From NCBI RefSeq assembly GCF_900102075.1, contig NZ_FNAV01000004.1, positions 186,001-250,000 of the forward strand: a stretch of DNA of 64,000 nucleotides. The letters run 5' to 3'. The stretch's first letter is position 1. Every line of letters begins with the position of its first letter. Under the pieces are notes generated by a model, which did not search any database, had not been told where the DNA came from, and worked only from the letters and a program-made list of their open reading frames with translations. Shown piece after piece: positions 34,632 to 42,476 of the stretch. Position numbers and translations under genes: made by a program. This stretch comes from Salipiger thiooxidans (GTDB taxonomy: Bacteria; Pseudomonadota; Alphaproteobacteria; Rhodobacterales; Rhodobacteraceae).

Positions 34632-36986
34632 ATGCTATTCGGACTAGATGGCGTAGAGATCGGCCTGATCATCGTCTTTCTCACGCTCTTCTCCGCCATT
34701 CTCTCGGGCTTCCCGGTGGCCTTCGCCATCGGCGGCGCGGGGGTGATCTCCTTCGCTATCATCGCGGCGCTCGACAGCGCGGGCCTGCTGATCCACCAGG
34801 CCATCGACACCGGGTCCGACGCCTACCGGGCGCTGGTCGCCACCGGCATCCGCGAGGACACGATCTCGATCTTCCGCTACCCGGACCTGCCACGCTACGC
34901 GATGCCGGTCTTCGACCGCGGCTGGGAAGTGGCGCTCGACCGCAACGTGTCGTTCATCGTGAACCGCGTGAACGAGCGCGTCATCGCCGGCGCCAGCATC
35001 GAGACGCTGCTCGCGGTGCTGATGTTCGTGATGATGGGCATCGTGCTCGAGCGTTCCAAGATCGCCGACGACCTGCTCAAGACCATGGCACGGGTGTTCG
35101 GGCCCCTTCCGGGCGGTCTCGCGGTGTCGATCGTGGTCGTGGGCGCGTTCCTCGCGGCCTCCACCGGCATCGTCGGTGCGACCGTGGTGACCATGGGCCT
35201 GCTGGCGCTGCCCACCATGCTGCGCAACAACTACTCGCCCGAGCTGGCGACGGGCGTCATCGCGGCCTCGGGCACGCTGGGACAGATCATCCCGCCGTCC
35301 ATCGTCATAGTGCTTCTGGGCACGCTGGCGGGCGATCTCTACTCGACCGCGCAGGAAGCCCGCGCGCAGTCGCTGGGCTGCACCGACGCGCTGACCTACC
35401 TGGGCGAGCCCGCGGTGGTCTCGGTCGGCACGCTGTTCCAGGCGGCGCTGCTGCCCGGCATCCTGCTGGCGATGCTCTACGGCGCCTATGCCTTCGGCTT
35501 CGCCATGCTCAACCCGCACAAGGCACCGCCGGTGCGCAGCGAGGGCAGCATGGGCGAGCCGGTGACCAGGGGCGAGGCCTTCACCTGGTACCTCGGCGTG
35601 CCGCTGCTGCTGATCGTGGCGACCATCGGCTTCGGCCAGCTCAACATGGTGGGCTCGCAGTCGACCGTGGTCTCGAGCTTCTCGGAAGGCGGCCAGACCG
35701 CCAGCCTGCGCACCAATGTCGGCGCCGACTGCAAGGCCGCGATGATCGAGCTGCACGGCCAGTCCGCATGGGATGTCGCCGTGGCCCAGCAGGCCGAGAT
35801 CGACGCCGCGGGCGGGGTCGAGGCCGGTCATCGCCTCTCCGAGGACGAGATCAACGCCGCTGTCGCCAGCAAGATCGCCAACGCCGCGCCGATCGGCACC
35901 GGCATCGCGATCATCACGGTGATGCTCGGCATCACGCTGTCCTGGGGCAGGGCGGTCTCGCCCGCGTCCGAGCCGCGGCCGCTCCTGATCGGAGCCGCGG
36001 GGCTGGCGCTGGGTCTGGTGGTGGACATCCTCTTCATCGGGCCGCTCACCACCCCGGGCCTGACCGTGGTGCTGATGGCGGTGCCATGGGTGCTGGCGCT
36101 CTACGGCGCGACGCACGCGGCGAAGCGCCTTGCCGGGAACGAGCTCATCCGGGTGGTCTTCCCGCCGCTGGTGCTGATCGTCGCGGTGCTGGGCTCGATC
36201 CTCGGCGGCATCACCAACCCGACGCCCGCCGCGGCGCTGGGGGCGGCCGGTGCCATCATGCTCGCGGCCTACCGCAAGCTGCGCGAGACCGACCGTTCGC
36301 CGCGGATCATCCTGTGGTCGACCTTCGCGGTGGTCATCATGATCCTCGTGGGCGTGAACTTCGACCTCCGGGTGAACTCGGGCAGCGCCGGGGTCGAGAG
36401 CTGGATTGCCTTCCTCGTGGCGCAGGCGGCCTATCTCTACGCGCTCTTCGGCATGTTCTTCGCCTGCTGGGTGCTGCTCAAGGCGGGGGTGCTCGGACCG
36501 GCGGTGCGGGAAACGGCGAAGGTGACGTCGATGGTGTTCACCATCCTCGTGGCCTCGCAGCTGCTGAACCTCGTGGTGATCTCCTTCGGGGGCGAGCACT
36601 ACATCCAGCAGTTCCTCCAGAGCTTCGACAACGAGCACAAGGTCTTCCTCGTGGTCATGCTGGTGCTCTTCATCCTCGGCTTCGTGCTGGACTTTCTCGA
36701 GATCATCTACATCGTCGTGCCGATCGTCGGTCCGGTGATCTACGGGGGCTCCTTCGATCCGAAGTGGGTGACCATCATGATCGCGGTGAACCTGCAGACC
36801 TCGTTCCTGACGCCCCCCTTCGGCTTCGCGCTGTTCTACCTGCGCGGCGTGGCACCGGCCTCGGTGACCACCGGGCACATCTACCGGGGCGTGATCCCCT
36901 TCGTGCTGATCCAGGTCGCGGGCCTTGCGCTGCTGTGGTTCGCACCGGGCATCGTGACCATCGTGCCGGACCTGATCCCCAAGTAA
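34632..36986 (+). CDS. TRAP transporter large permease (DctM family), extended form
   Basis: 784 residues against about 430 for typical DctM. The two halves of DctM are recognisable: N-terminal GFPVAFAIGGAGV and AASTGIVGATVVTMGLLALPTMLRNNYSPELATGVIAASGTLGQIIPPS; C-terminal GFVLDFLEIIYIVVPIVGPV and LQTSFLTPPFGFALFYLRG. Between them is a soluble stretch (about residues 340-415, rich in Ala/Asp/Glu) plus extra hydrophobic segments. It is the ion-coupled uptake channel of the operon. GAGGACCCACC precedes the start. Such long forms go with the TakP-like binding proteins. Confidence 0.9.
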   Translation: MLFGLDGVEIGLIIVFLTLFSAILSGFPVAFAIGGAGVISFAIIAALDSAGLLIHQAIDTGSDAYRALVATGIREDTISIFRYPDLPRYAMPVFDRGWEVALDRNVSFIVNRVNERVIAGASIETLLAVLMFVMMGIVLERSKIADDLLKTMARVFGPLPGGLAVSIVVVGAFLAASTGIVGATVVTMGLLALPTMLRNNYSPELATGVIAASGTLGQIIPPSIVIVLLGTLAGDLYSTAQEARAQSLGCTDALTYLGEPAVVSVGTLFQAALLPGILLAMLYGAYAFGFAMLNPHKAPPVRSEGSMGEPVTRGEAFTWYLGVPLLLIVATIGFGQLNMVGSQSTVVSSFSEGGQTASLRTNVGADCKAAMIELHGQSAWDVAVAQQAEIDAAGGVEAGHRLSEDEINAAVASKIANAAPIGTGIAIITVMLGITLSWGRAVSPASEPRPLLIGAAGLALGLVVDILFIGPLTTPGLTVVLMAVPWVLALYGATHAAKRLAGNELIRVVFPPLVLIVAVLGSILGGITNPTPAAALGAAGAIMLAAYRKLRETDRSPRIILWSTFAVVIMILVGVNFDLRVNSGSAGVESWIAFLVAQAAYLYALFGMFFACWVLLKAGVLGPAVRETAKVTSMVFTILVASQLLNLVVISFGGEHYIQQFLQSFDNEHKVFLVVMLVLFILGFVLDFLEIIYIVVPIVGPVIYGGSFDPKWVTIMIAVNLQTSFLTPPFGFALFYLRGVAPASVTTGHIYRGVIPFVLIQVAGLALLWFAPGIVTIVPDLIPK

Positions 36987-37009
36987 GCTCTGGGGAGCGG
37001 CAAGAGACG

Positions 37010-37037
37010 GGAGCGGGCCCTCGGGTCCGCTCCTTTC
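37010..37037 (+). terminator. Terminator of the TRAP operon
   Basis: GGAGCGG (37010-37016) pairs with CCGCTCC (37027-37033), with an inner CCC/GGG, followed by TTTCGTTT. Confidence 0.8.
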
Positions 37038-37160
37038 GTTTCGGGGGGGCCGGTGGCCGGTGCCTCTGCCGCGTTTGCCGGGCGGCGTCGGGGCGCGTAC
37101 ACCTGACGAACCGGCCGGGAGCCGGTCTCGGAGGAAAGTGCTTTGGGGCAGGGGCGCAAT

Positions 37161-38216
37161 ATGACCGGCGGCAGGTTTGAGACCATCGTGATCGGCGACG
37201 GCATCGCCGGCTGGGCCGCCGCCGCCGTGCTGGCGCGGCGCGGGCAGGCGGTGGCGTTGCTGGGCCGTGCGCAGGGGCTGCCCCCGGTGGGGGAGTACCT
37301 GCCGCCCGAGGGTGTGGCGGCACTGGCGGCGCTGGGGCTTGATGGGGTGCTGCGCAGTGCCGGGCACCGGCCATCGCGCGGAACCGTCTCGATCTGGGGA
37401 AGCGACGCGCCCCTGCGGCGCGACGTGCTGATGCAGCCGGGAGGCCGGGCGTTCTGCGTAGACCGGCGCGCGCTCGAGGCGGATCTCAGGCGCATGGCGG
37501 GGGAGGCGGGCGCGGTGGCGCAGACCCTCTCCGTGCCGCCGGTGGTCACGGGAGGTGCCGGCGCCTGGCAGCTCGACCTGCGCGGCGCCGGGCGCGCGCC
37601 GCTGACCGCCCGCTTCCTGATCGACGCCACGGGGCGCGCGGCATGGCTGGCGCGGGCGTTGCAGGCCCGGGTGACGCGGTGCGACGATCTCACCGCGCTG
37701 GCGTTGTTCTGGTCCGGGGCGCCCACCGAGGACGCCGCGCTGCGCTCCAAGAGCCTGCCGGACGGCTGGTGCTACGCCGCGCCGCTGTCGGGGGAGCGGC
37801 TGGTCACTGTTTTCCTGACCCCTGCCGCCGTGCTGCCCAGAGGCGCCGCCGCGCGCAGGGCGCTGGCGTTGGAGCGCATCTCCGAGAGCCGCCTCGCGGG
37901 CGGGCTCTGCGCAGGGGCCCGGCCCGAGGGCTTCCGCGCCATGGCGGCGGGGAGCCAGGTCACCGAGCCGAGTTGCGGCCCCGGCTGGGCGGCCATCGGC
38001 GACGCGGCCATGGCGTTTGATCCGCTGGCCTCGGCGGGCATGACCAAGGCGCTGCTCGACATCCGCGAGACCGTGGGCGACCGGGCGCTTGCGCCCGACG
38101 CACTAGCCGAGCGCCGCCGCGACCGCTTTGCCGCCTACCTTGCCGAACTCAGCGACGTCTACGCCGCCGAGCAGCGCTTTGGCGGACCGTTCTGGACGCC
38201 GCGTCAGTCGTCGTAG
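37161..38216 (+). CDS. LodB/QhpG-like flavoprotein (CTQ-maturation candidate)
   Basis: 351 residues. A Rossmann FAD motif opens the protein (IVIGDGIAGWAAAAVLARRG), followed by GEYLPPEG near residue 50 as in tryptophan-halogenase-like flavoproteins, and the second FAD motif AAIGDAAMAFDPLASAGMTKAL near residue 275. LodB and QhpG are flavin monooxygenases that hydroxylate a tryptophan in a partner protein so that cysteine tryptophylquinone can form. The gene ends 13 bases inside the 3' end of a convergent LodA-like gene, which is strong context for that role. ATG 37161 is preferred to an upstream TTG. Confidence 0.72.
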   Translation: MTGGRFETIVIGDGIAGWAAAAVLARRGQAVALLGRAQGLPPVGEYLPPEGVAALAALGLDGVLRSAGHRPSRGTVSIWGSDAPLRRDVLMQPGGRAFCVDRRALEADLRRMAGEAGAVAQTLSVPPVVTGGAGAWQLDLRGAGRAPLTARFLIDATGRAAWLARALQARVTRCDDLTALALFWSGAPTEDAALRSKSLPDGWCYAAPLSGERLVTVFLTPAAVLPRGAAARRALALERISESRLAGGLCAGARPEGFRAMAAGSQVTEPSCGPGWAAIGDAAMAFDPLASAGMTKALLDIRETVGDRALAPDALAERRRDRFAAYLAELSDVYAAEQRFGGPFWTPRQSS

Positions 38217-40153
38217 GTGCCGGCCAGCGTATGGCCCATGCGGGCCATGCGGAAGAACTCGCGCTGCGCGTGGCTCTGCCAGCCGGCCTCCTGCGCGGCG
38301 CGATCCTCGGGCGTGTCGGGTGCCTCGCGCGCGAGGCCCGCCATCGCCGCGACGCCCCGCAGCTTCAGACCGGCGGTCGCGGCCCCGAGGACCTCGACAT
38401 ACAGCTCGGAGGGCACGCCCGGCAGGTCGTCGGGGCCCGGACGGCGCTCGACCACGCCCATTTCGCCGAAATGCGACACCATCGAGGTCATCTCGTCGGG
38501 CCCGTATTTCTGCAGCGGGACGTACCAGTTGCGCCGCTCGGCAAAGGCCTGCTGGCGGGTCGCTTCGTCGAGTGTGCCGTCCATGACCCGCGCGTAATTT
38601 TCGGCGGTCAGAACGTGGTTCGGCACCCGCACCGGCCAGAAGGTCGGCAGGTTCGGATCGTAGCCGCGGTTGTAGCCTGACCGGCAACTCGCAGTATCCG
38701 CCTGCCACGGCAGCGCCATCCAGCGCGTCAGCCCGCCCGGCACCTGCGCGTTCAGCGGCCCGTCGGGCCCGAGGGCGCGGGCGCTGGTGAGCATGGCGCC
38801 GTAATCGGGCTCGGGGTCGTTGGCGGGACGGGCGCGGATCCGAAACGGCTTCTCCCAGATCGAGATATGGCGCAGGGGCCACGTCACCTCGATACCCGGG
38901 TGGAACGCGTCGGCGAGGCAGAAGTGCAGCGCCGCGCGGTCGAGCATCGAGGGCTGGTCGGCCAGCGCCACCGCGTCGATGCTGTCGGGCCCGGGCGCGA
39001 CCTGTCCCCAATCCTCGATGAAGTCGCCGGCCACCCATTTCTGCATCCGCGCCGCCGCCGCGGGCCAGAGCGGCAGGCCGTTGGCCGGCAGCGACGGCGG
39101 GAAGGTGCCGAAGGCGTCGCCGTAGAGCCATGGCCAGCTGCGAAGCGCCACGCCGTCGCCCGAGACCGGGCGGAAGGCGTTGAAGATGTCGCGCCGCAAG
39201 CCGCGGTAGACATCCGCCGCGCCGTGCTTCCGGGCCAGCCGGTCGATCAGCGCGGGATCGTGGAAATCCATTGGGCCGCCTGCGCCGAAATAGGCTGCAA
39301 AGCCCTGGTTCACCCATTGATGCGCGGTCATGCGCTCGAGCAACGGGTAGATGTCGCGGGTGAACGAAACCTCGGCGGCGGGCGGCGTCCAGCCGGCCTC
39401 TTCCCAGAGCTCGGTCAGCAGGTCCAGCATGGTACGCCAGCCGATCAGGTCGCGGGCGTAGTTCGGCGGCGCGATCACCACCCAGGCGCCCTCGCAGGGC
39501 ACGGTGTTGCCGTCGATGCGGACGCTCGCGGTCACCGGCCCGTCGCAGGCCTCGTCGTACCAGCCGGTGGCGTTGCCGAAGGCATCCGTTTCGGAGGGGA
39601 CATAGACCGGCAGCCCGGTCGGAGAGCCCGAGACGCCGAGCCCGCTCAGCACCCGCAGCCGCCCCGTGGCTTCGGTGTGCAGCTCGCCGATCATCGCGTC
39701 GGCGGACTGGCCCTGGTAGGTGAAGGTGCCGTGCAGCTCCTGCTCGGCACCCGTGCCGGTGACCGAGTGCGGCCCCGGGTCGATGGTCAGGTCGGAGCGC
39801 TGGTCCACCGGGTAGTCCGGGTTGCGCCGCTCGAGCGAGAAATCCGCCGCCGCGGGCAGGTCCATGGCGGCGCGCAGCTTGTACCAGCTGGCCTTGCGGG
39901 CGGCGAGATGCGCGGTCCAGGTGATTTCGGCGTTGGCGGGGGTCAGTTCGGCCACCACGTTGCCTTCGCCGTCATAGCCGTAGATGCGGAACTCCGCCGC
40001 CTCGCGCTTCAGCAGGCCATCTGCATGAGAGCTGCCGGGCGCCGCGGGGGTGGGCGACATCACCTGAGGCCCGACGTAATACTCCCGTGCATTGCCCATG
40101 CGGGCGATCCCGAGGCCGGGGTGGATGGCGGCGCGTACGATGGGTCCGGGCAT
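38204..40153 (-). CDS. LodA/GoxA-like CTQ-dependent amino-acid oxidase
   Basis: 649 residues, starting IVRAAIHPGLGIARMGNAREYYVGP, the N-terminal signature of the LodA family. LodA (lysine epsilon-oxidase) and GoxA (glycine oxidase) use a cysteine tryptophylquinone cofactor and release H2O2; several are antibacterial. The cofactor cysteine candidate is Cys490 in LPWQADTASCRSGYN; the tryptophan partner is probably Trp543 in FAERRNWYVPLQ, about the expected distance downstream. No signal peptide is seen, as in other members. Substrate cannot be told from sequence. Its 3' end overlaps the LodB-like gene; upstream, divergent, is a metalloprotease operon. Confidence 0.82.
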   Translation of the reverse strand: MPGPIVRAAIHPGLGIARMGNAREYYVGPQVMSPTPAAPGSSHADGLLKREAAEFRIYGYDGEGNVVAELTPANAEITWTAHLAARKASWYKLRAAMDLPAAADFSLERRNPDYPVDQRSDLTIDPGPHSVTGTGAEQELHGTFTYQGQSADAMIGELHTEATGRLRVLSGLGVSGSPTGLPVYVPSETDAFGNATGWYDEACDGPVTASVRIDGNTVPCEGAWVVIAPPNYARDLIGWRTMLDLLTELWEEAGWTPPAAEVSFTRDIYPLLERMTAHQWVNQGFAAYFGAGGPMDFHDPALIDRLARKHGAADVYRGLRRDIFNAFRPVSGDGVALRSWPWLYGDAFGTFPPSLPANGLPLWPAAAARMQKWVAGDFIEDWGQVAPGPDSIDAVALADQPSMLDRAALHFCLADAFHPGIEVTWPLRHISIWEKPFRIRARPANDPEPDYGAMLTSARALGPDGPLNAQVPGGLTRWMALPWQADTASCRSGYNRGYDPNLPTFWPVRVPNHVLTAENYARVMDGTLDEATRQQAFAERRNWYVPLQKYGPDEMTSMVSHFGEMGVVERRPGPDDLPGVPSELYVEVLGAATAGLKLRGVAAMAGLAREAPDTPEDRAAQEAGWQSHAQREFFRMARMGHTLAGTYDD

Positions 40154-40476
40154 GTCAGGCTCCTCCTTCTGACGGGGTCATGGATGGTGATGGCGGCGGG
40201 CGTGGCCTCTGGTGGGGTGTGCGCCGCAGGGGGTATCCTGTGTCCGGCAGGCGGCCCGGGTGCAGGGTCGGACAAGGGTCGGACAGGGCGCCGGGACAGG
40301 GGGGATATGGTCTCCGCAGACATTCACTCCCCCTCTGTCGGCGTGGCCTGACGACGTGCGATACCTGACTTTGCGCAATTATTGGTTGAATGGAGTCCGG
40401 TATTCAGACACCATGGTGTTATCGGTGCCGTAGCGTCAAGAATTTCATTGCGCATTTGATCTGGGGGATTTCGGCT
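40154..40476. other. Divergent spacer between CTQ oxidase and metalloprotease genes (323 bp)
   Basis: No gene. The half near the protease gene (40350-40470) is AT-rich compared with surroundings and holds a perfect 12-bp palindrome ACACCATGGTGT (40408-40419). The half near the oxidase contains a short near-direct repeat GGGTCGGACA (about 40266-40287). Promoters for both directions probably lie here. Confidence 0.55.
40408..40419. promoter_or_regulatory. Palindrome in the CTQ-oxidase/metalloprotease spacer
   Basis: ACACCATGGTGT, a perfect 12-bp palindrome 57 bases before the metalloprotease ATG. A candidate shared operator, unproven. Confidence 0.35.
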
Positions 40477-41727
40477 ATGGATGACCATTCCGACGACCGC
40501 GGCGGGATGCGCCGTGATGCCGCCACCGACAGCCCGCCGACCCGCTATGACCGCGCGTCCGTCCGACGACCGCGCGCCGCGCAATTTTCCGGTGCCGCGA
40601 CTGGTGTCGGGGTGCTGGGTATCGAGATCTGCCAGTCGGTTCAGGCGCTTGACAACTCCGTGCCGCTGGTGGCCCTGAAACCGACCATGGTGCGGGTCTA
40701 TCTCGACGAGACCACCGTCGCGGCGAGCCTGCGACTGCGCGGCGAGCTCTGTCTCAGGCAGTCCGCCACCGGTCCCGCGACCTATCTCGCCGGGATCAAC
40801 GAGCTGAAACTCGATCCCGCTGACGCCCTGGCGCTCGACGACAAGCGCGAGAACCTGAAGGCCTCGCTGAACTTCCAGCTGCCCGAGACCGCGCTTCAGG
40901 CCGGCCCGCTGATCGTCGAGCTCAACCGGCTCATCCAGATCGGCGGGGCGGACCAGCCCTTTACCGGCGCGGCCCCGGTCGCGGTCGAGCTGACCGCGGG
41001 GCCTCCGATCCGGGTGCGCTGCATCGGCCTGCGCTACGCAGATCCGCAGACCGGTGGCGTGCACGTGCCCGACGCCATCCACTTCGACTATTTCCGGTCC
41101 TACCTGTCTCGGGCCTACCCGGTGCCGGCGGTGGAGTGGTCGCAGATCGTGGTCGACGCGAATTTCGCCCCGCCGTTTCAGGGCGCGACGGCGGTGCTCG
41201 CCAACGCGCAGATCGCGGCGATCCGGAACTCCGAGATCAACTCGGGCACCGATCCCCGAACCCATTACTACGGGCTCGTCGACGACGCGAACGGCCAGCA
41301 CTTCATGCGGGGGCGCGCTTCGGGCATTCCCGCAGGGCCGCAGCCGGACACGGTGGCCTCGGGGCCCTGTGGCATTCCGGCGGGCTTCGCAGGCGATCAG
41401 GACCAGTCCTATGCCGACTGGTACGGCGCACACGAGCTTGGTCATACTTACGGGCGCTTTCATCCCGGTTTTCCGCCCGGGGCGCAGGATGCCTCGGACG
41501 CGACTTTCCCATATGCCAACGGGCAGCTGTCGAACGCCGACCGGAAATACGTGGGCTACGACGTCGGCGATCCGCAGCTCGGGTTAGAGCCCAAGGTGAT
41601 GAACGGCACCACCCATCACGACGTCATGACCTACGCGGACAGGCAATGGGTTTCGGCGTATACCTTCGAGGCCATTCGTCAGCGCCTTGCGGACGAGGAC
41701 GCGCAGTTCGCGCCTCCGGTCGCGTAG
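40477..41727 (+). CDS. Putative zinc metalloprotease (M66/metzincin-like)
   Basis: 416 residues. An N-terminal beta-rich part contains VGVLGIEICQSVQ...VPLVALKPTMVRVYLDE, the kind of 'KPTxxRVY' domain found before M66-like peptidases. The catalytic motif HELGHTYGRFHPGF near residue 317 gives HExxHxxxxxH with three zinc histidines, and HHDVMTYADRQWVSAYTF near residue 390 looks like the Met-turn and following segment of StcE-type enzymes. No signal peptide or membrane helix is visible; export would need another route. It begins a two-gene unit and is divergent from the CTQ oxidase. Family call is by motif only. Confidence 0.65.
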   Translation: MDDHSDDRGGMRRDAATDSPPTRYDRASVRRPRAAQFSGAATGVGVLGIEICQSVQALDNSVPLVALKPTMVRVYLDETTVAASLRLRGELCLRQSATGPATYLAGINELKLDPADALALDDKRENLKASLNFQLPETALQAGPLIVELNRLIQIGGADQPFTGAAPVAVELTAGPPIRVRCIGLRYADPQTGGVHVPDAIHFDYFRSYLSRAYPVPAVEWSQIVVDANFAPPFQGATAVLANAQIAAIRNSEINSGTDPRTHYYGLVDDANGQHFMRGRASGIPAGPQPDTVASGPCGIPAGFAGDQDQSYADWYGAHELGHTYGRFHPGFPPGAQDASDATFPYANGQLSNADRKYVGYDVGDPQLGLEPKVMNGTTHHDVMTYADRQWVSAYTFEAIRQRLADEDAQFAPPVA

Positions 41728-41746
41728 GGCAGTGGAGATCCGTCAC

Positions 41747-42382
41747 ATGAACACCACCGCAGACACACGATTTGCCCATGTCGTGGCGACCGTCGATCCG
41801 ACCGAACACAGCGGTCAGATCCTTTACGTCAACCCGTCGAACATCCAGTCGAACCTGAGCCCGCTCGGGGGGCTCGATCGGGGCGACATCGCCCTCGTTC
41901 TGAGGAGTTCGGATGGAGCCGAAATCAGACGGATCATCCCCGAGGTGCGCTACGATGCCTGCAGCAGCCCCGAGGATCCGCACACCGGCCTGATCCAGCA
42001 GGACGTCGAGCTGCCCGAGGGGCTGTCCTCGCTCGAACTGGTGCAGGGCGAAGAGGTCCTGGACGTCTTCGAGGCGACGCCGCCCGAGGAGGCGCCCGCG
42101 CTGGCCGATGGCATGACGCTCGAGGCGCCGCTCGCCGGCGCCAGGCACAGGCGCAGCGGCTTCAGCGGGCTGGTGGAGGCGCAGGCCGGGGTGACATACC
42201 TGATCGAGGCGCGCCCGGATAATCAGGGCCCCTGGAGCACGCTCTTCATCGGTCGCAAGACGCCGGATTTCGAGATCGACAAGAACCAGTTTCCCGGCGC
42301 CAGAAAGCTGAGCGTTCGCGTGGTCCAGAACGCGGGCGTCACCCGCCGCGTGATCGACGAACGCGAGATCGAGCTGGAGTGA
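41747..42382 (+). CDS. Uncharacterised beta-rich partner of the metalloprotease
   Basis: 211 residues without signal peptide or membrane helix. It has GQILYVNPSNIQSNLSPL near residue 23, GDIALVLRSSDGAEIRRIIPEV near 45, and a C-terminal half (residues 135-210) of alternating strands (VTYLIEARPDN, RKLSVRVVQNAG) that suggests an immunoglobulin-like beta sandwich. The middle motif resembles the C-terminal domain of some M66-like proteases, so this may be a split-off domain. It starts 19 bases after the protease stop with GGAG upstream, so the two are cotranscribed. Function unknown. Confidence 0.6.
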   Translation: MNTTADTRFAHVVATVDPTEHSGQILYVNPSNIQSNLSPLGGLDRGDIALVLRSSDGAEIRRIIPEVRYDACSSPEDPHTGLIQQDVELPEGLSSLELVQGEEVLDVFEATPPEEAPALADGMTLEAPLAGARHRRSGFSGLVEAQAGVTYLIEARPDNQGPWSTLFIGRKTPDFEIDKNQFPGARKLSVRVVQNAGVTRRVIDEREIELE

Positions 42383-42426
42383 TAGCCGGCGGCCAGCGCC
42401 TGGCCTGAGAGCGGGTGCGCAAACGA

Positions 42427-42454
42427 AACAGGCGCGCCCCGGGGCACGCCTGTT
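42427..42454 (-). terminator. Terminator of edd
   Basis: AACAGGCG-C-GCC and GGC-A-CGCCTGTT form a 12-bp stem with one mismatch around a CCGG loop; on the minus strand TTTCGTTTGC follows. It may also serve the plus-strand gene ending at 42382. Confidence 0.7.
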
Positions 42455-42468
42455 CGGGGTGTCCCGAA
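42453..42468. repeat. TTCGGG-N4-CCCGAA inverted repeat at the 3' side of edd
   Basis: TTCGGG-gtgt-CCCGAA, perfect 6+6, just after the edd stop. It resembles three inverted repeats upstream of edd (44469, 44658, 44897). Confidence 0.5.
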
Positions 42469-42476
42469 ATAGTCCG

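Noticed and set aside
34644-37367. A 907-codon minus-strand open frame opposite dctM
   Set aside because: Shadow of the real TRAP permease; composition is dominated by His, Arg, Asp and Gly.
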